Of a DNA stretch of 64,000 nucleotides, positions 54,909 through 64,000 are shown in pieces (within the stretch, counting starts at the first letter, position 1; each line of letters begins with the position of its first letter). The stretch comes from Nocardioides aromaticivorans. GTDB taxonomy: Bacteria; Actinomycetota; Actinomycetes; Propionibacteriales; Nocardioidaceae. The notes beneath the pieces were generated by a model, which was not told where the DNA came from, made no database searches, and worked only from the letters and a program-made list of their open reading frames with translations. Position numbers and translations under genes: made by a program. The stretch is taken from positions 558,001-622,000 of the forward strand of contig NZ_JACBZM010000001.1 of assembly GCF_013408525.1 (NCBI RefSeq), read 5' to 3'.

Positions 54909-56756
54909 TCAGTCCGGAACCCGCCGGTAGGCGCCGTCGGAGGCCGCGGTGGCCATCGACGCGTAGGCCCGCAGCGCTGCCGACACCGGCCGCTGGCGGT
55001 CCTGCGGGGTCCAGGGCCGGTCCCGCTTCTCCTGCAGCACCCGGCGCTCGGACAGCGTGTGCTCGTCGACGTCGAGGTGGATCGACCGGTTGGGGATGTC
55101 GATCGAGATCGGGTCGCCGTCGTCGATCAGCGCGATCAGGCCGCCGCCGGCCGCCTCGGGCGAGATGTGGCCGATGGACAGGCCGCTGGTGCCGCCGGAG
55201 AAGCGCCCGTCGGTGATCAGCGCGCACTTCTGGCCGAGCCCACGACCCTTCAGGAAGGCCGTCGGGTAGAGCATCTCCTGCATGCCGGGGCCGCCCTTGG
55301 GGCCCTCGTAGCGGATGACCACCACGTGGCCCTCCTCGACCTTCTTGCCGAGGATCCCCTCGACCGCCGCGTCCTGGGACTCGAAGACGATCGCCGTGCC
55401 CTGGAAGACCAGGCAGTCGTCGGGCACGCCGGCGGTCTTCACGACGCAGCCGTCGACCGCGATGTTGCCGGTCAGGATCGCCAGCCCGCCGTCGGCGGAG
55501 TAGGCGTGCTCGAAGTCGCGGATGCAGCCCTCGGCGGCGTCGGTGTCGAGCGTGCCCCAGCGGTTCTCGGTGGAGAACGGCTCCGTCGTACGCACGCCGC
55601 CGGGCGCGGCCTGGAAGAGCTCCAGCGCCTCGGGCGACGGGTCCTCGCCGCGGATGTCCCACTTCCCGAGCCACGCGTCGAGGTCGGGCGAGTGAACCGA
55701 GTGCACGTCCTCCTTGAGCGCGCCGCCACGGCGCAGCTCGCCGAGGAGCGCGGGGATGCCGCCGGCGCGGTGGACGTCCTCCATGTGGAACTTCGGGGAG
55801 TTCGGCGCCACCTTGGACAGGCACGGGACGCGGCGCGAGATCGCGTCGATGTCGTGGACGTCGAAGTCGAGCTCCGCCTCGCGGGCGGCCGCCAGCAGGT
55901 GGAGCACGGTGTTGGTCGAGCCGCCCATGGCGACGTCGAGGGCGACGGCGTTCTCGAACGCCGACCGGCTGGCGATGTTGCGCGGCAGGACCGACTCGTC
56001 GTCCTGCTCGTAGTAGCGGCGGCACAGGTCCATCACGACCCGGCCGGCCTCCTCGAAGAGCGCACGGCGCTTGGCGTGCGTGGCCAGGGTCGAGCCGTTG
56101 CCCGGCAGCGAGAGGCCGATCGCCTCGGTGAGGCAGTTCATCGAGTTGGCCGTGAACATGCCCGAGCAGGAGCCGCAGGTCGGGCAGGCCGAGCGCTCGA
56201 TGGTGTCGAGCTGCTCGTCGGTGACTGCGTCGTTGGCGGAGGCCACCATCGCGTCGACCAGGTCGAGCTTGCTGTGGACGATGCCCTCGATGGCGGTGGT
56301 CTTGCCGGCCTCCATCGGGCCGCCGGACACGAACACGACCGGGATGTTGAGCCGCAGGGCCGCCAGCAGCATGCCCGGGGTGATCTTGTCGCAGTTGGAG
56401 ATGCACACGATGGCGTCGGCACAGTGCGCCTGCACCATGTACTCGACCGCGTCCGCGATCAGCTCGCGGCTGGGCAGCGAGTAGAGCATGCCGCCGTGGC
56501 CCATCGCGATGCCGTCGTCGACGGCGATCGTGTTGAACTCCTTGGCCACGCCACCGGACGCCACGACCGACTCCGCCACGATCTTCCCGAGGTCACGCAG
56601 GTGGACGTGTCCGGGGACGAACTCGGTGAAGGAGTTCGCGATGGCGATGATCGGCTTGCCGAAGTCCGAGTCGGTCATGCCGGTGGCGCGCCAGAGGGCA
56701 CGCGCGCCGGCCATGTTGCGGCCCGAGGTGGACGTCGCGGAGCGGAGGGTGGGCAT
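54909..56756 (-). CDS. ilvD: Dihydroxy-acid dehydratase IlvD, long (615-residue) enterobacterial type
   Basis: A 615-residue dehydratase starting [27 protein letters not shown], the form found in Escherichia coli, with cysteines in [12 protein letters not shown] and [18 protein letters not shown] for a [4Fe-4S] cluster. Having this and the shorter enzyme side by side is unusual: their clusters should differ in oxygen sensitivity. Preceded by a cluster of palindromes. Confidence 0.95.
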   Translation of the reverse strand: MPTLRSATSTSGRNMAGARALWRATGMTDSDFGKPIIAIANSFTEFVPGHVHLRDLGKIVAESVVASGGVAKEFNTIAVDDGIAMGHGGMLYSLPSRELIADAVEYMVQAHCADAIVCISNCDKITPGMLLAALRLNIPVVFVSGGPMEAGKTTAIEGIVHSKLDLVDAMVASANDAVTDEQLDTIERSACPTCGSCSGMFTANSMNCLTEAIGLSLPGNGSTLATHAKRRALFEEAGRVVMDLCRRYYEQDDESVLPRNIASRSAFENAVALDVAMGGSTNTVLHLLAAAREAELDFDVHDIDAISRRVPCLSKVAPNSPKFHMEDVHRAGGIPALLGELRRGGALKEDVHSVHSPDLDAWLGKWDIRGEDPSPEALELFQAAPGGVRTTEPFSTENRWGTLDTDAAEGCIRDFEHAYSADGGLAILTGNIAVDGCVVKTAGVPDDCLVFQGTAIVFESQDAAVEGILGKKVEEGHVVVIRYEGPKGGPGMQEMLYPTAFLKGRGLGQKCALITDGRFSGGTSGLSIGHISPEAAGGGLIALIDDGDPISIDIPNRSIHLDVDEHTLSERRVLQEKRDRPWTPQDRQRPVSAALRAYASMATAASDGAYRRVPD

Positions 56757-56782
56757 GGGTCAAGGGTACGGCTCGGCCTGTG

Positions 56783-56901
56783 GCGGGAGATTCACCGGCC
56801 GACCGGTGAAACTCCCGCACCTGGACGACGAAACTCACGCTTGGACGATGAAACTTCGTCGTCCAACCGTGAGTTTCACCGGCCGGCCGGTGAAACTCAC
56901 G
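56783..56901. repeat. Cluster of three large palindromes
   Basis: Palindrome one (56783-56818) has 16-bp arms with one mismatch around ccga. The second (56822-56865) has 11-bp arms tggacgacgaa/ttcgtcgtcca with a 22-base loop. The third (56868-56901) is a perfect 34-bp palindrome cgtgagtttcaccggcc and complement. All share the modules gagtttcaccgg and tttcrtcgtcca. The third covers the stop codon of the SRPBCC gene. Likely a REP/BIME-like cluster or terminators. Confidence 0.8.
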
Positions 56902-57346
56902 CGGCCTCGGCAGCCGCCTTCAGCGACGCCAGCCCCTTCGTGAAGTCCCTGCCGATCGCCTTGTCGAAGAACAGCTTCCCCAGCACCGCGAACGCCAGGT
57001 TGCGCTGGCCGGCCATCGTCCATGCCACCCTGGTGCCCTCGCCCGCGGGGGCGAGGTCGAAGGTGACCACGTTGCTGGCCTTGAACGGCTTGAGGAACTC
57101 GAGGTCGACGACCACCTGCTCCGGGGTGATCGAGGTGAAGGTCATCGACCCCTCGCCGGCCTTCTTGTTGCCGGACCAGGCGTACGACGCCCCGACCCCG
57201 GCGCCGTCGTACACACGGTGCAGGTCGGGGTCGAGGTCCTCCCACGGCGACCAGGCGCGCCACTCGTGGAAGTCGGCGACCAGGCCGTGGACCACGGCGG
57301 GCGGGGCGTCGATGGTCGTGGAGTAGGTGTGCGAGAACGCAGGCAT
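56897..57346 (-). CDS. SRPBCC/polyketide cyclase-like protein
   Basis: A 149-residue START-like fold protein (FSHTYSTTIDAPPAVVHGLVADFHEWRAWSPWE, later EGTRVAWTMAGQRN) that binds a hydrophobic ligand in its cavity; the ligand is unknown. TAGCGT ends 7 bases before ATG 57346, so it may be leaderless. The frame is open upstream but has no better start. Confidence 0.88.
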   Translation of the reverse strand: MPAFSHTYSTTIDAPPAVVHGLVADFHEWRAWSPWEDLDPDLHRVYDGAGVGASYAWSGNKKAGEGSMTFTSITPEQVVVDLEFLKPFKASNVVTFDLAPAGEGTRVAWTMAGQRNLAFAVLGKLFFDKAIGRDFTKGLASLKAAAEAA

Positions 57347-57372
57347 GGTGCGAACGCTACTGAGGATCGGCG

Positions 57373-58452
57373 TCAGGCGACGCCGGCCTTGACCGACATC
57401 ACGTCGGGCAGGTCGGCCGCGATCTGGCGCCACGACTCGCCGTCGTCGGCGGAGGCCCAGACCGAGCCGTTGCGGGCCCCGAAGTAGAGCCCGGCCGGGT
57501 CGTGGGAGTCGGCACACATCGCGTCGCGCATGACGCCGACGTAGAACGCCTCCGGCAGGCCCTTGCCGTACGGCGTCCAGGACTCGCCCGCGTCGTCGGA
57601 GCGCCACACCCGCGGCTCGGCGCCGGGCGGGTAGCGCCGGTCGCCGCCGCCGAGCGGGAAGACCCAGATCGTGTCCGGCTGGTGCGGGTGGACGACGATC
57701 GGGAAGCCGAAGTCGCTCGGCAGGTCGTCGCCGATGGACGTCCACGAGCCGCCCTCGTCGTCGGAGCGGTAGACGCCGCCGTGGTTCTGGGCGTAGAGCC
57801 GCTCGGGCCGCGACGGGTGACGGGTGACCTTGTGGACGCACTGGCCGAACTCCGGGTAGCGCTGGTCCTCGGGCAGGAAGTCGGCGCGGATGCCCTGGTT
57901 GCGCGGCTCCCAGGAGGCTCCGCCGTCGGTCGTGCGGTAGACGCCGCCGGTCGAGATCGCCACCGTCATCGACGACGGGTCGCTGGGGTGCGGGAGGACG
58001 GTGTGGAAGGCCTGGCCGCCGAAGCCGGCGCCCCACTCCGCACGGTGGGGGTGGTTCCACAGCCCCTCCTCGAGGGCGAAGGTCGCCCCGCCGTCGCGGG
58101 AGGTGAACACCGCCCCCGGCTCCGTGCCGGCGTGCAGGACGCCCTCACCGGCGCCGGGCACGACCTGCCAGATCCGCTCCACCGTCGCGCCGGCTCCCTC
58201 GGGGAAGCGGATCGCGCCGTTGGGGGTCTCCTGCCAGGTCTCGCCGAGGTCGTCGGACCACCGCAGCTGCGGGCCGAGCCAGCTGGAGGAGGCGCCGGCG
58301 AAGAGCCGTGGCGCACTCCCCCGGGTGTCGACGAGGCAGGAGTAGACCTCCTCCATGTCGTGGTGCGGCCCGGTGAACGACCAGTCCTCCCGGTCGTCCG
58401 AGCGGCCCACCCACAGTCCCTTGCGTGTCCCCACCATGAGGATCGTCGTCAT
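57373..58452 (-). CDS. BNR/Asp-box repeat beta-propeller protein (sialidase-like fold)
   Basis: A 359-residue cytosolic protein with six Asp-box motifs (SDDLGETW, SRDGGATF, TTDGGASW, SDDEGGSW, SDDAGESW, SADDGESW) evenly spaced, predicting a six- or seven-bladed propeller. No signal peptide and no sialidase arginine triad are evident, so it is probably not a glycosidase. GGAGG precedes ATG 58452. Confidence 0.88.
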   Translation of the reverse strand: MTTILMVGTRKGLWVGRSDDREDWSFTGPHHDMEEVYSCLVDTRGSAPRLFAGASSSWLGPQLRWSDDLGETWQETPNGAIRFPEGAGATVERIWQVVPGAGEGVLHAGTEPGAVFTSRDGGATFALEEGLWNHPHRAEWGAGFGGQAFHTVLPHPSDPSSMTVAISTGGVYRTTDGGASWEPRNQGIRADFLPEDQRYPEFGQCVHKVTRHPSRPERLYAQNHGGVYRSDDEGGSWTSIGDDLPSDFGFPIVVHPHQPDTIWVFPLGGGDRRYPPGAEPRVWRSDDAGESWTPYGKGLPEAFYVGVMRDAMCADSHDPAGLYFGARNGSVWASADDGESWRQIAADLPDVMSVKAGVA

Positions 58453-58601
58453 CCCAGCCTCCAGCTCGTCGTCCCTGTCTCCCCACTGTGACCCCCACCA
58501 CCGACAAAAGTCATCGGCGACCGGCCGGTCGTCCGGGCCGATCGTTGAGTCCGTGCCCGCCACGGATGTAGCGGGCCCGCCGCGGCCCCGACAGTGGAGC
58601 C

Positions 58602-58916
58602 ATGACGACGCTGCTGGTGACGCTCGACCTCACTCCCGAGCGGAGCGAGGACGTCCTGGTCCGGCTCCGCGGCGAGGCGGCGCCCTGGCTGCGCCGGCTC
58701 CCCGGGTTCGCGACCAGCCGCTGGCTGCTGACCGGCGCCCACGACCGCTGCTATGTCGTCGTCGAGGTCGAGGACGGGTACGCCGACGACGCCTCCCGAG
58801 CGCTCCACGACGCGATGGCCCCCGGCGCCCACGACACCGCCCGGTCGTGGTGGTGCGAGCGGATCGAGGACGTCGTCGACCTCGGCCTGGCCGCGCGCCC
58901 GCCCGTCACTCCCTGA
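58602..58916 (+). CDS. Small dimeric alpha/beta-barrel-like protein
   Basis: A 104-residue protein (MTTLLVTLDLTPERSEDVLVRLRGEA) with a ferredoxin-like alpha/beta pattern like antibiotic-biosynthesis monooxygenase relatives. No catalytic residues recognised. It converges with the LuxR-type regulator, four bases apart. Confidence 0.7.
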   Translation: MTTLLVTLDLTPERSEDVLVRLRGEAAPWLRRLPGFATSRWLLTGAHDRCYVVVEVEDGYADDASRALHDAMAPGAHDTARSWWCERIEDVVDLGLAARPPVTP

Positions 58917-58920
58917 GCCG

Positions 58921-61746
58921 TCACTGCGTGAGGTACGACGCCAGGGCGCCCCGGTCCGCCGCCCCGGTCCGCTGCAGCAGCCGGGTCACATGGGTCTCGA
59001 CCGTGCGGACGGAGAGGTAGAGGCGCTCGGCGATCTGCTTGTTCTGCAGCCCCTCGACGACGAGCTCGAGGACGTCGTACTCGCGTGCGGTGACGCCGAT
59101 CCGCTGCAGGTGGGCGGGCACCCGCTGGCTGCCGGCCGCCTTGCGCGGCACCGCGAACCCGGCGTCGCGCATGGCGACGCGACAGCTCGACGCGGCCTCG
59201 GTCAGCCCGTAGCCGACCAGCCCGTCGAGGGCGTGGCGGAACCACCGCTCGGGCTCGCCCCAGCCGTCCCTCGCGGCGGCGATCGCGACCAGGAGCCGCG
59301 CCTGGAGCTCCGGCCAGGGCTCGCGGCCCGGCAGGCCCCACTCGGCGTCGGCGAAGACCCGCTCGGCCTCGGCGCGCTCGCCGGCCCGGCCGAGCGCGAT
59401 GGCGTCGGCGTAGCGCAGGGCGAACCAGTTGTGGGGGCTGTTGGCCTGGGGCCCGCTACGGACCTCCTCGCGGGCGTCGGCGCCGTCGCCGAGGGCGGTC
59501 TCGAGCAGCGCCCAGAGCCCGCGCAGCGAGAAGGGCAGGCTCGGGAACCGCCGGTGGTAGTCCATCGCGGTGGCGAGGTGGCCCCGGGCCTCGTCGTACC
59601 GGCCGTGGGCGAGGGCGACGAACGACCGCACGTGGCCGGGGACGCCGACGGCGCGGACCGCCTCGTCCATCGGCTTGTCGGCGGCCGCGGCGAGGTCGGC
59701 CTCCATCGCGTCGAGCTGCCCCGCCAGGCCGCGGGTGGCGGCGCGGAGCACGTGCGCGACGGCGAGGTCGGGCAGCCGGAGCCGCTCCATCATCGTGATC
59801 GCGTTGTCGATCGCCTCCATGGCGTCGTCGAGCTCGAGGTAGCGCATCCGCAGGAGGTTGAGGTCGAGCTCGATGCGCGCCGCCGTCGCGATGGCGCCCG
59901 CCTCGAGCGCGACCCGGCGGGCCGCCGCGAGGCGCTCGTCGGTGGGCCGGCGGGCGGCGAGGTCGAGCGCGCCGAGCGCGGCGAGCAGGCGGGCACGCCA
60001 CAGCGGCAGCCCGACCTCCTCGGCGAGCCGGTAGCCGGCCTCGAAGGCCTCCTCGGCGGCGACGAAGTCGCGAGCCCGCTCGGCCCGGCCGAGCACCTCC
60101 CACGCCTCGCAGGCGATCTCCGGACGGTCCGCGCCGACCACCGCCAGCGCTGCCTGTGCCCGCTCCGCGGCGCCCAGGTCGTCCTGCCGGCCCAGCGCGA
60201 GCCGGGCCGCGAGGACCTCCTCCTGCGCCGGGTCGTGACCGGCGGCGGCGACCAGCTGGGCCTCGGCCTGGTCCCACTCGCCGCCGGCGAGCAGCGCCCG
60301 CGCCAGCCGGAGCCGTACGACGGCCAGCCGGCCCGGCTCGTCGACGAGCTCCTCGGTCAGCCGCTCCCCCGCGGCGAGCGCCCGCGGCACGTCACCCGCG
60401 AGGGCCTGCACCTCGACCTCCAGCTCCCGCGCCTCCCGCTCGGCCGCGCTGCCGACCGGGACCCGGTGGAAGGCACGGTCCAGCGCCTCCTGGGCGCTGG
60501 CGAGCGCGCCCCGGGTGACCGCGTCGCGTGCGGTGGCGAGCCACAGCCCCGCGGAGCGGCCGTCGTCGCCGGCAGCCTCGTAGAGCTCGGCGAGCTGGAG
60601 GTGGTCCTCGGCCTCGTCCGCGGTGCGTCCGGCCAGTGCGGCGGCCAACAGGCCGGCGAGCCGGGACCGGTCGGGCGCGAGCAGGCCGGCGAGCACCGCC
60701 TCGCGGGTGAGGGCGTGCCGGAAGGCGAACCGGTCGGGCGGGACGCTGACGACGAGCCGCTGGTCCGCCAGTCGGCGCAGGCCGTCCGCGAGGGCGGCCT
60801 CGTCCAGCCCGAGCGCGTCCCCGACGGCCCGCCAGTCGAACTCGACGCCGAGCAGTGCCGCCGCGCCGGCGATCTCGCGCCCGACGGCACCCGCCGCGTC
60901 CAGGCGGCCGTCCACCGAGCGGGCGAAGGGCCGTGGGACCACCACGGCGACCGGAGCGGTGAGCACCCAGCGCCCGTCCTGCTCGGCCAGCACGCCGCTG
61001 TCCCGCAGGTCGGCGAGCATCTCCTCGACGAAGAGCGGGTAGCCCGCGCTGTACTGCTGCAGCCAGCCCACCAGCTCCGCGGGCGGCTCAGCGTCGAGGC
61101 AGGCGCGGGCGACCGCGGCGACGTCGTCGTCGGGCAGCGGCTGCAGGTCCACCACGTCGGCCGAGCGCCGCCACTCGAGCGCGGTCACCAGCTCCTGCAC
61201 CGCCGGCGCCTCGTGGAGGCGGACGGTCGCGACCACGACCAGGGGCACGTCGCGGGCGTTGTCGGCGACGTACTCGAGCACGGCGAGGGTCTCCGGGTCG
61301 GCCCAGTGCAGGTCCTCGACGACCAGCACCATGCCCGGCTCGGGGACGGCCTGGGCGAGGCGCAGCAGGCCCTCGCCGAGCAGCATCACCGACGACGGGC
61401 TGTCCGGCGCCGTCGGGCCGAGCTGGGGCGCGAGCCGCGCCATCGTCGGGAGGTACGGCGCCAGCGAGCGGTCGTCCGGGACGTCGTTGCGCCGCAGCCA
61501 GGCCAGCAGCGCCTCGCCGAGCGGGCGCAGGGGCGTGGGGGTGCCCGACGGGACGGCCCGCCCGGACAGCACCGCGAGCCCCCGGTCGGCGGCCTCGGCG
61601 AGCACCGCGCTCGCGAGCCGCGACTTGCCGATGCCCGGGTCGCCGCGCAGCACCCAGAGCCCGCCCTGACCTGCGGAGACGCCGTCGAGGGCGGCGCGGA
61701 GGCGCGCTCGCTCCACCGTCCGCGAGACGAGCACCGGGGAGCGCAC
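58921..61746 (-). CDS. Large LuxR-family ATP-binding regulator (LAL type)
   Basis: A 941-residue regulator: N-terminal AAA/STAND ATPase (LRGDPGIGKSRLA near 33, VVEDLHWAD near 130), a long TPR-like helical middle (about 350-850) and a C-terminal LuxR helix-turn-helix (VTAREYDVLELVVEGLQNKQIAERLYLSVRTVETHVTRL, last 65 residues). Such proteins act as ligand-sensing activators. The GTG at 61746 is 6 bases after TACGAT, fitting a leaderless start. No obvious target operon is adjacent except the secreted proteins read in the other direction. Confidence 0.92.
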   Translation of the reverse strand: MRSPVLVSRTVERARLRAALDGVSAGQGGLWVLRGDPGIGKSRLASAVLAEAADRGLAVLSGRAVPSGTPTPLRPLGEALLAWLRRNDVPDDRSLAPYLPTMARLAPQLGPTAPDSPSSVMLLGEGLLRLAQAVPEPGMVLVVEDLHWADPETLAVLEYVADNARDVPLVVVATVRLHEAPAVQELVTALEWRRSADVVDLQPLPDDDVAAVARACLDAEPPAELVGWLQQYSAGYPLFVEEMLADLRDSGVLAEQDGRWVLTAPVAVVVPRPFARSVDGRLDAAGAVGREIAGAAALLGVEFDWRAVGDALGLDEAALADGLRRLADQRLVVSVPPDRFAFRHALTREAVLAGLLAPDRSRLAGLLAAALAGRTADEAEDHLQLAELYEAAGDDGRSAGLWLATARDAVTRGALASAQEALDRAFHRVPVGSAAEREARELEVEVQALAGDVPRALAAGERLTEELVDEPGRLAVVRLRLARALLAGGEWDQAEAQLVAAAGHDPAQEEVLAARLALGRQDDLGAAERAQAALAVVGADRPEIACEAWEVLGRAERARDFVAAEEAFEAGYRLAEEVGLPLWRARLLAALGALDLAARRPTDERLAAARRVALEAGAIATAARIELDLNLLRMRYLELDDAMEAIDNAITMMERLRLPDLAVAHVLRAATRGLAGQLDAMEADLAAAADKPMDEAVRAVGVPGHVRSFVALAHGRYDEARGHLATAMDYHRRFPSLPFSLRGLWALLETALGDGADAREEVRSGPQANSPHNWFALRYADAIALGRAGERAEAERVFADAEWGLPGREPWPELQARLLVAIAAARDGWGEPERWFRHALDGLVGYGLTEAASSCRVAMRDAGFAVPRKAAGSQRVPAHLQRIGVTAREYDVLELVVEGLQNKQIAERLYLSVRTVETHVTRLLQRTGAADRGALASYLTQ

Positions 61747-61960
61747 GCCCGCATCGTAGTGAGGTTGGCTCCGCCTTGGGTCCGTGTTGTCTCCGTGCTG
61801 CCCTCCCTTGCTTCCGTGGCGGCTCCGGATGCCCGCGCACCCCGCCCCGGACGAACGTTGGCGACACCAGCCGGATCCCCCACCGGAAAACCTGCAAGGT
61901 CCACCGGCCCCGGCGCTCCCACTCCCAGGAGCAGGTCCCCCCAACGAAAGGCAGATCCCC

Positions 61961-63880
61961 ATGCGCAGCAAGGTTCTCGGACTCGCCGCCGCAGCCATCA
62001 CGGCCGGCGCCCTCACTTTCGTCCCCTCCGTCCCGGCAGGGGCCGTGGGGGGCATCGACGGCGGCAACATCAGCGGCTCGGGCGACGTCCCCAACTCGGT
62101 CGACGTCGCCGCCTTCGGCTCCGGCGACGCAGTCGCCGCGTGGGCCCGCCCGGTCCCCGGCGGCACGAAGGTGTACGCCGCCATCGCCACCAACGGCGTG
62201 TGGGGCGCGCCCAAGGCCGTCACCGCGGCGGCGGTCACCGACGCACACGACGTGCACGCCGTCGCCAACGACGCCGGCGACCTCGCGGTCGTGTGGAACC
62301 AGACCACGGGCGGGGAGCACAAGGTGCGCGGATCGCGCTACCTCCCCAACGGCACCTGGGACGGCTCGACCCTGCTCAGCCCGGCCGTCGACATCGAGAC
62401 CGTCACCGGTATCGGTGCTGGGATCGACGGCGCCGGGCGTGTGCATGTCGCCTACCAGTCCGAGGACGCGGACATCGAGACGGCCCGCGCGACGTTCTGG
62501 ATGAAGGACGCCGCTCCCCAGTTCACCGACTTCGGCGCGAACAGCTTCAAGCCCTCGATCGACGTCAACCCCGCGGGTGCGGCCCTGCTGTCGTACTTCA
62601 AGTTCACCAACGGCGGCTCGATCTTCGTCACCCGCCGCAATGCGTCGCTCGGCTGGCTGGGCCCGAAGGCGGTCGCCTGGCCTGACAAGACCACCGACGA
62701 GAGCGTCGTCGGGCTCGCCGACGACGGTCGCGGCGCCGTGCTGATCGGCGGCCTGGAGGACGCCAAGGCCCGCGCCGTGGTCTCGAAGGTCGGTACGAGC
62801 GGCAGTCTCGGCGCGGTCAACGTGCTGTCCAGCGGCAACACGGCCATCCACCGGGACCTCGCGGTCAGCCCGAACGGCACCCTGCAGGCGTCCTGGTCGA
62901 CGTACGAGAACTCGTCGTACGTGATCCGCCAGGCGGTGGCGAAGCCCGACGAGGGCTTCGGGACCAGTGGCCTCGCCGACCCTTCCACCGTGACCTACCA
63001 GCCCCACGTCGGCCTGATCGGCGACCGCCGCAACCAGGTCGTCGTACACGACGACGCGGACGCCCTCACCCTGCGCCACCGCACCAACCCGATCCTGCCG
63101 TTCAGCACCTACGCCGCAGGCACCCAGGACAGCGGAGCGTTCGCGGCCGACATGGACCGCGACGGGAACGCCGTCGTCGTAGGCGTCCGGGAGAACGGGC
63201 TCTCCTCGTTCGTCAATGCCGACTGGCTCGATGTCACGGGCCCGCGGGCCGACGTGACCGCTCCGGGCCCCCAGGTGACGTCCAAGGCCTTCGACGTGAC
63301 CTGGTCGGCGACGGACTCCCTCGCGGGTCTCAAGTCGAGCGACGTCATCTCCAGCTCGGCCGCGTGGAACAGCGGGACGTTCAGCGACCCGGAGGTCGTC
63401 GGCTCCAACCTGGTCTCCGGCCCGCTCCACGTCAGCGGCGGCCTCGGCCGGACCTACTGCTACGAGGTCCAGTCCGAGGACCTGGTCGAGAACATCGGCC
63501 AGCGGTCGGCCCGCCGGTGCACGTCGGTCCCGCTCGACGACACCGCCCTGCTCGGCTCCGGCTGGAGCCGCGCGGCGAAGTCCGGCCAGTTCAACGGCAC
63601 CTGGACCACCACCTCCACCAAGGGCCGCACCCTGACCCGCGCCGGCATCAAGGCCAAGCGCCTCGCCCTCGTCGCCAACCGGGTCCCCAACGGCGGCCTC
63701 GTCGAGGTCCGCTGGAACGGCACCCTGCTCAAGAAGGTCAGCCTCAAGGGCAGCGCCGCGACCAAGAAGGCCTACCCGATCGTCACCTGGGCGGGCCTGC
63801 ACACCGGGACGCTGACGATCAAGGTCATCAGCGCCAGCGGCCGCCCCGTCCGCATCGACGGCCTCGTCGTCGCGAAGTAG
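61961..63880 (+). CDS. Secreted repeat protein, tandem copy 1
   Basis: A 639-residue exported protein. The signal peptide (MRSKVLGLAAAAITAGALTF...PAGA) is followed by beta-rich propeller-like repeats (about 30-430) and a C-terminal beta domain (TGPRADVTAPG, then a disulfide-capable YCYEVQSED/RRCTSVPLDD region). It has no enzyme motif that I recognise and may be a surface or adhesion protein. AAAGG precedes ATG 61961. A gene with a near-identical start follows. Confidence 0.8.
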   Translation: MRSKVLGLAAAAITAGALTFVPSVPAGAVGGIDGGNISGSGDVPNSVDVAAFGSGDAVAAWARPVPGGTKVYAAIATNGVWGAPKAVTAAAVTDAHDVHAVANDAGDLAVVWNQTTGGEHKVRGSRYLPNGTWDGSTLLSPAVDIETVTGIGAGIDGAGRVHVAYQSEDADIETARATFWMKDAAPQFTDFGANSFKPSIDVNPAGAALLSYFKFTNGGSIFVTRRNASLGWLGPKAVAWPDKTTDESVVGLADDGRGAVLIGGLEDAKARAVVSKVGTSGSLGAVNVLSSGNTAIHRDLAVSPNGTLQASWSTYENSSYVIRQAVAKPDEGFGTSGLADPSTVTYQPHVGLIGDRRNQVVVHDDADALTLRHRTNPILPFSTYAAGTQDSGAFAADMDRDGNAVVVGVRENGLSSFVNADWLDVTGPRADVTAPGPQVTSKAFDVTWSATDSLAGLKSSDVISSSAAWNSGTFSDPEVVGSNLVSGPLHVSGGLGRTYCYEVQSEDLVENIGQRSARRCTSVPLDDTALLGSGWSRAAKSGQFNGTWTTTSTKGRTLTRAGIKAKRLALVANRVPNGGLVEVRWNGTLLKKVSLKGSAATKKAYPIVTWAGLHTGTLTIKVISASGRPVRIDGLVVAK

Positions 63881-63885
63881 TCGAG

Positions 63886-63924
63886 GACGCGGCCGGAGAA
63901 AGTGCAAGGTCCTCCGGCCGCGTC
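63886..63924 (+). terminator. Hairpin terminator after the secreted protein gene
   Basis: Perfect 13-bp arms gacgcggccggag/ctccggccgcgtc with a 13-base loop begin six bases after the stop. The loop aaagtgcaaggtc recurs, less paired, in front of the first gene. Confidence 0.7.
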
Positions 63925-63973
63925 GCTCCTACCCGCACGAGCACCCGTTCCCTCCTCCACGAAAGGCACGACC

Positions 63974-64000
63974 ATGCGCACGCAGCTCCTCGGACTGGCC
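63974..64000 (+). CDS. Start of a second secreted protein, tandem copy 2 (cut by window end)
   Basis: ATG 63974 begins MRTQLLGLA, parallel to MRSKVLGLA of the preceding gene, with the same gaaaggca ribosome-binding region 9-13 bases upstream. Only nine codons are visible. Similarity of leader and signal start suggests a tandem duplication. Confidence 0.6.

Noticed and set aside
57373..58452. The BNR protein as a true sialidase
   Set aside because: Asp-box repeats are clear, but no signal peptide and no arginine triad could be identified; repeats alone do not show the activity.
58753..62685. A 1310-codon plus-strand frame opposite the LuxR regulator
   Set aside because: Antisense shadow of a protein with clear ATPase and helix-turn-helix motifs.

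Overview
The window is very GC-rich DNA (about 70 % or more by eye, with codon third positions almost always G or C). It has densely packed genes with 4-base ATGA/GTGA overlaps and leader-peptide attenuators in front of branched-chain amino acid genes. It also carries PknG-GlnH-GlnX and EfeUOB loci, an IdeR/DtxR-type iron box and DUF6907, CHAD and MaoC-type genes. Together these point to an actinobacterium. A member of the Nocardioidaceae (Nocardioides-like) is my best guess, but no rRNA or tRNA is present to prove it.

Layout. 1-4.9 kb: a DrrAB-type ABC exporter, ilvE, a MITE-like insertion, leuB with a 53-residue gene of unknown role in front of it, and a leucine/valine/isoleucine-rich leader peptide with competing hairpins. 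4.9-7.5 kb: a methyltransferase gene whose stop codon was hit by an IS481-family insertion sequence (complete, with terminal repeats and target duplication), then an SDR oxidoreductase. 7.5-20.2 kb: a ten-gene, nearly gapless minus-strand operon: telA, a 169-residue protein, a CbbX-type AAA+ ATPase, glnX, glnH, a coiled-coil protein, pknG, PP2C, VWA and zinc-ribbon/FHA. It looks like an extended version of the mycobacterial GlnH-GlnX-PknG amino-acid sensing pathway. 20.2-24.1 kb: a YczE-type membrane protein divergent from a MocR regulator, then serA. 24.2-31.5 kb: efeUOB under an iron box, and a DUF4129/MoxR/DUF58 operon. 31.6-39.8 kb: a MaoC dehydratase, a DsbA-like protein, an ABC exporter with two paralogous permeases, a large secreted PKD protein and small genes. 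39.9-43.5 kb: ilvBNC with a textbook attenuator. 43.5-46.5 kb: CHAD, a secreted SurE-type protein and a LysR regulator.

46.46-49.95 kb is an island of visibly lower GC. It encodes a PIN-GNAT-PUA-like fusion protein overlapping an ASCH protein, plus several small unknown genes. The island is subdivided by two partial copies of the 3' end of a VOC (glyoxalase-fold) gene, and the intact VOC gene stands at its right edge. 50.4-64 kb returns to host-like DNA: a GDSL hydrolase, GNAT, a PPOX-like protein, two dihydroxy-acid dehydratases of different subfamilies in tandem, a cluster of large palindromes, a SRPBCC protein, a BNR-repeat protein, a large LuxR-type regulator, and the first of two tandem secreted proteins.

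How the genes fit together. Branched-chain amino acid synthesis is the main metabolic theme (ilvE, leuB, ilvB, ilvN, ilvC and two ilvD). These genes lie in scattered loci, two of which carry candidate leader-peptide attenuators. Serine synthesis (serA) and a putative amino-acid-sensing kinase operon add to the amino-acid theme. Two kinds of dispersed or clustered palindromes, an over-represented octamer (cgtcgtac) and the cassette-like VOC 3'-end duplications are structures that gene annotation alone does not explain.
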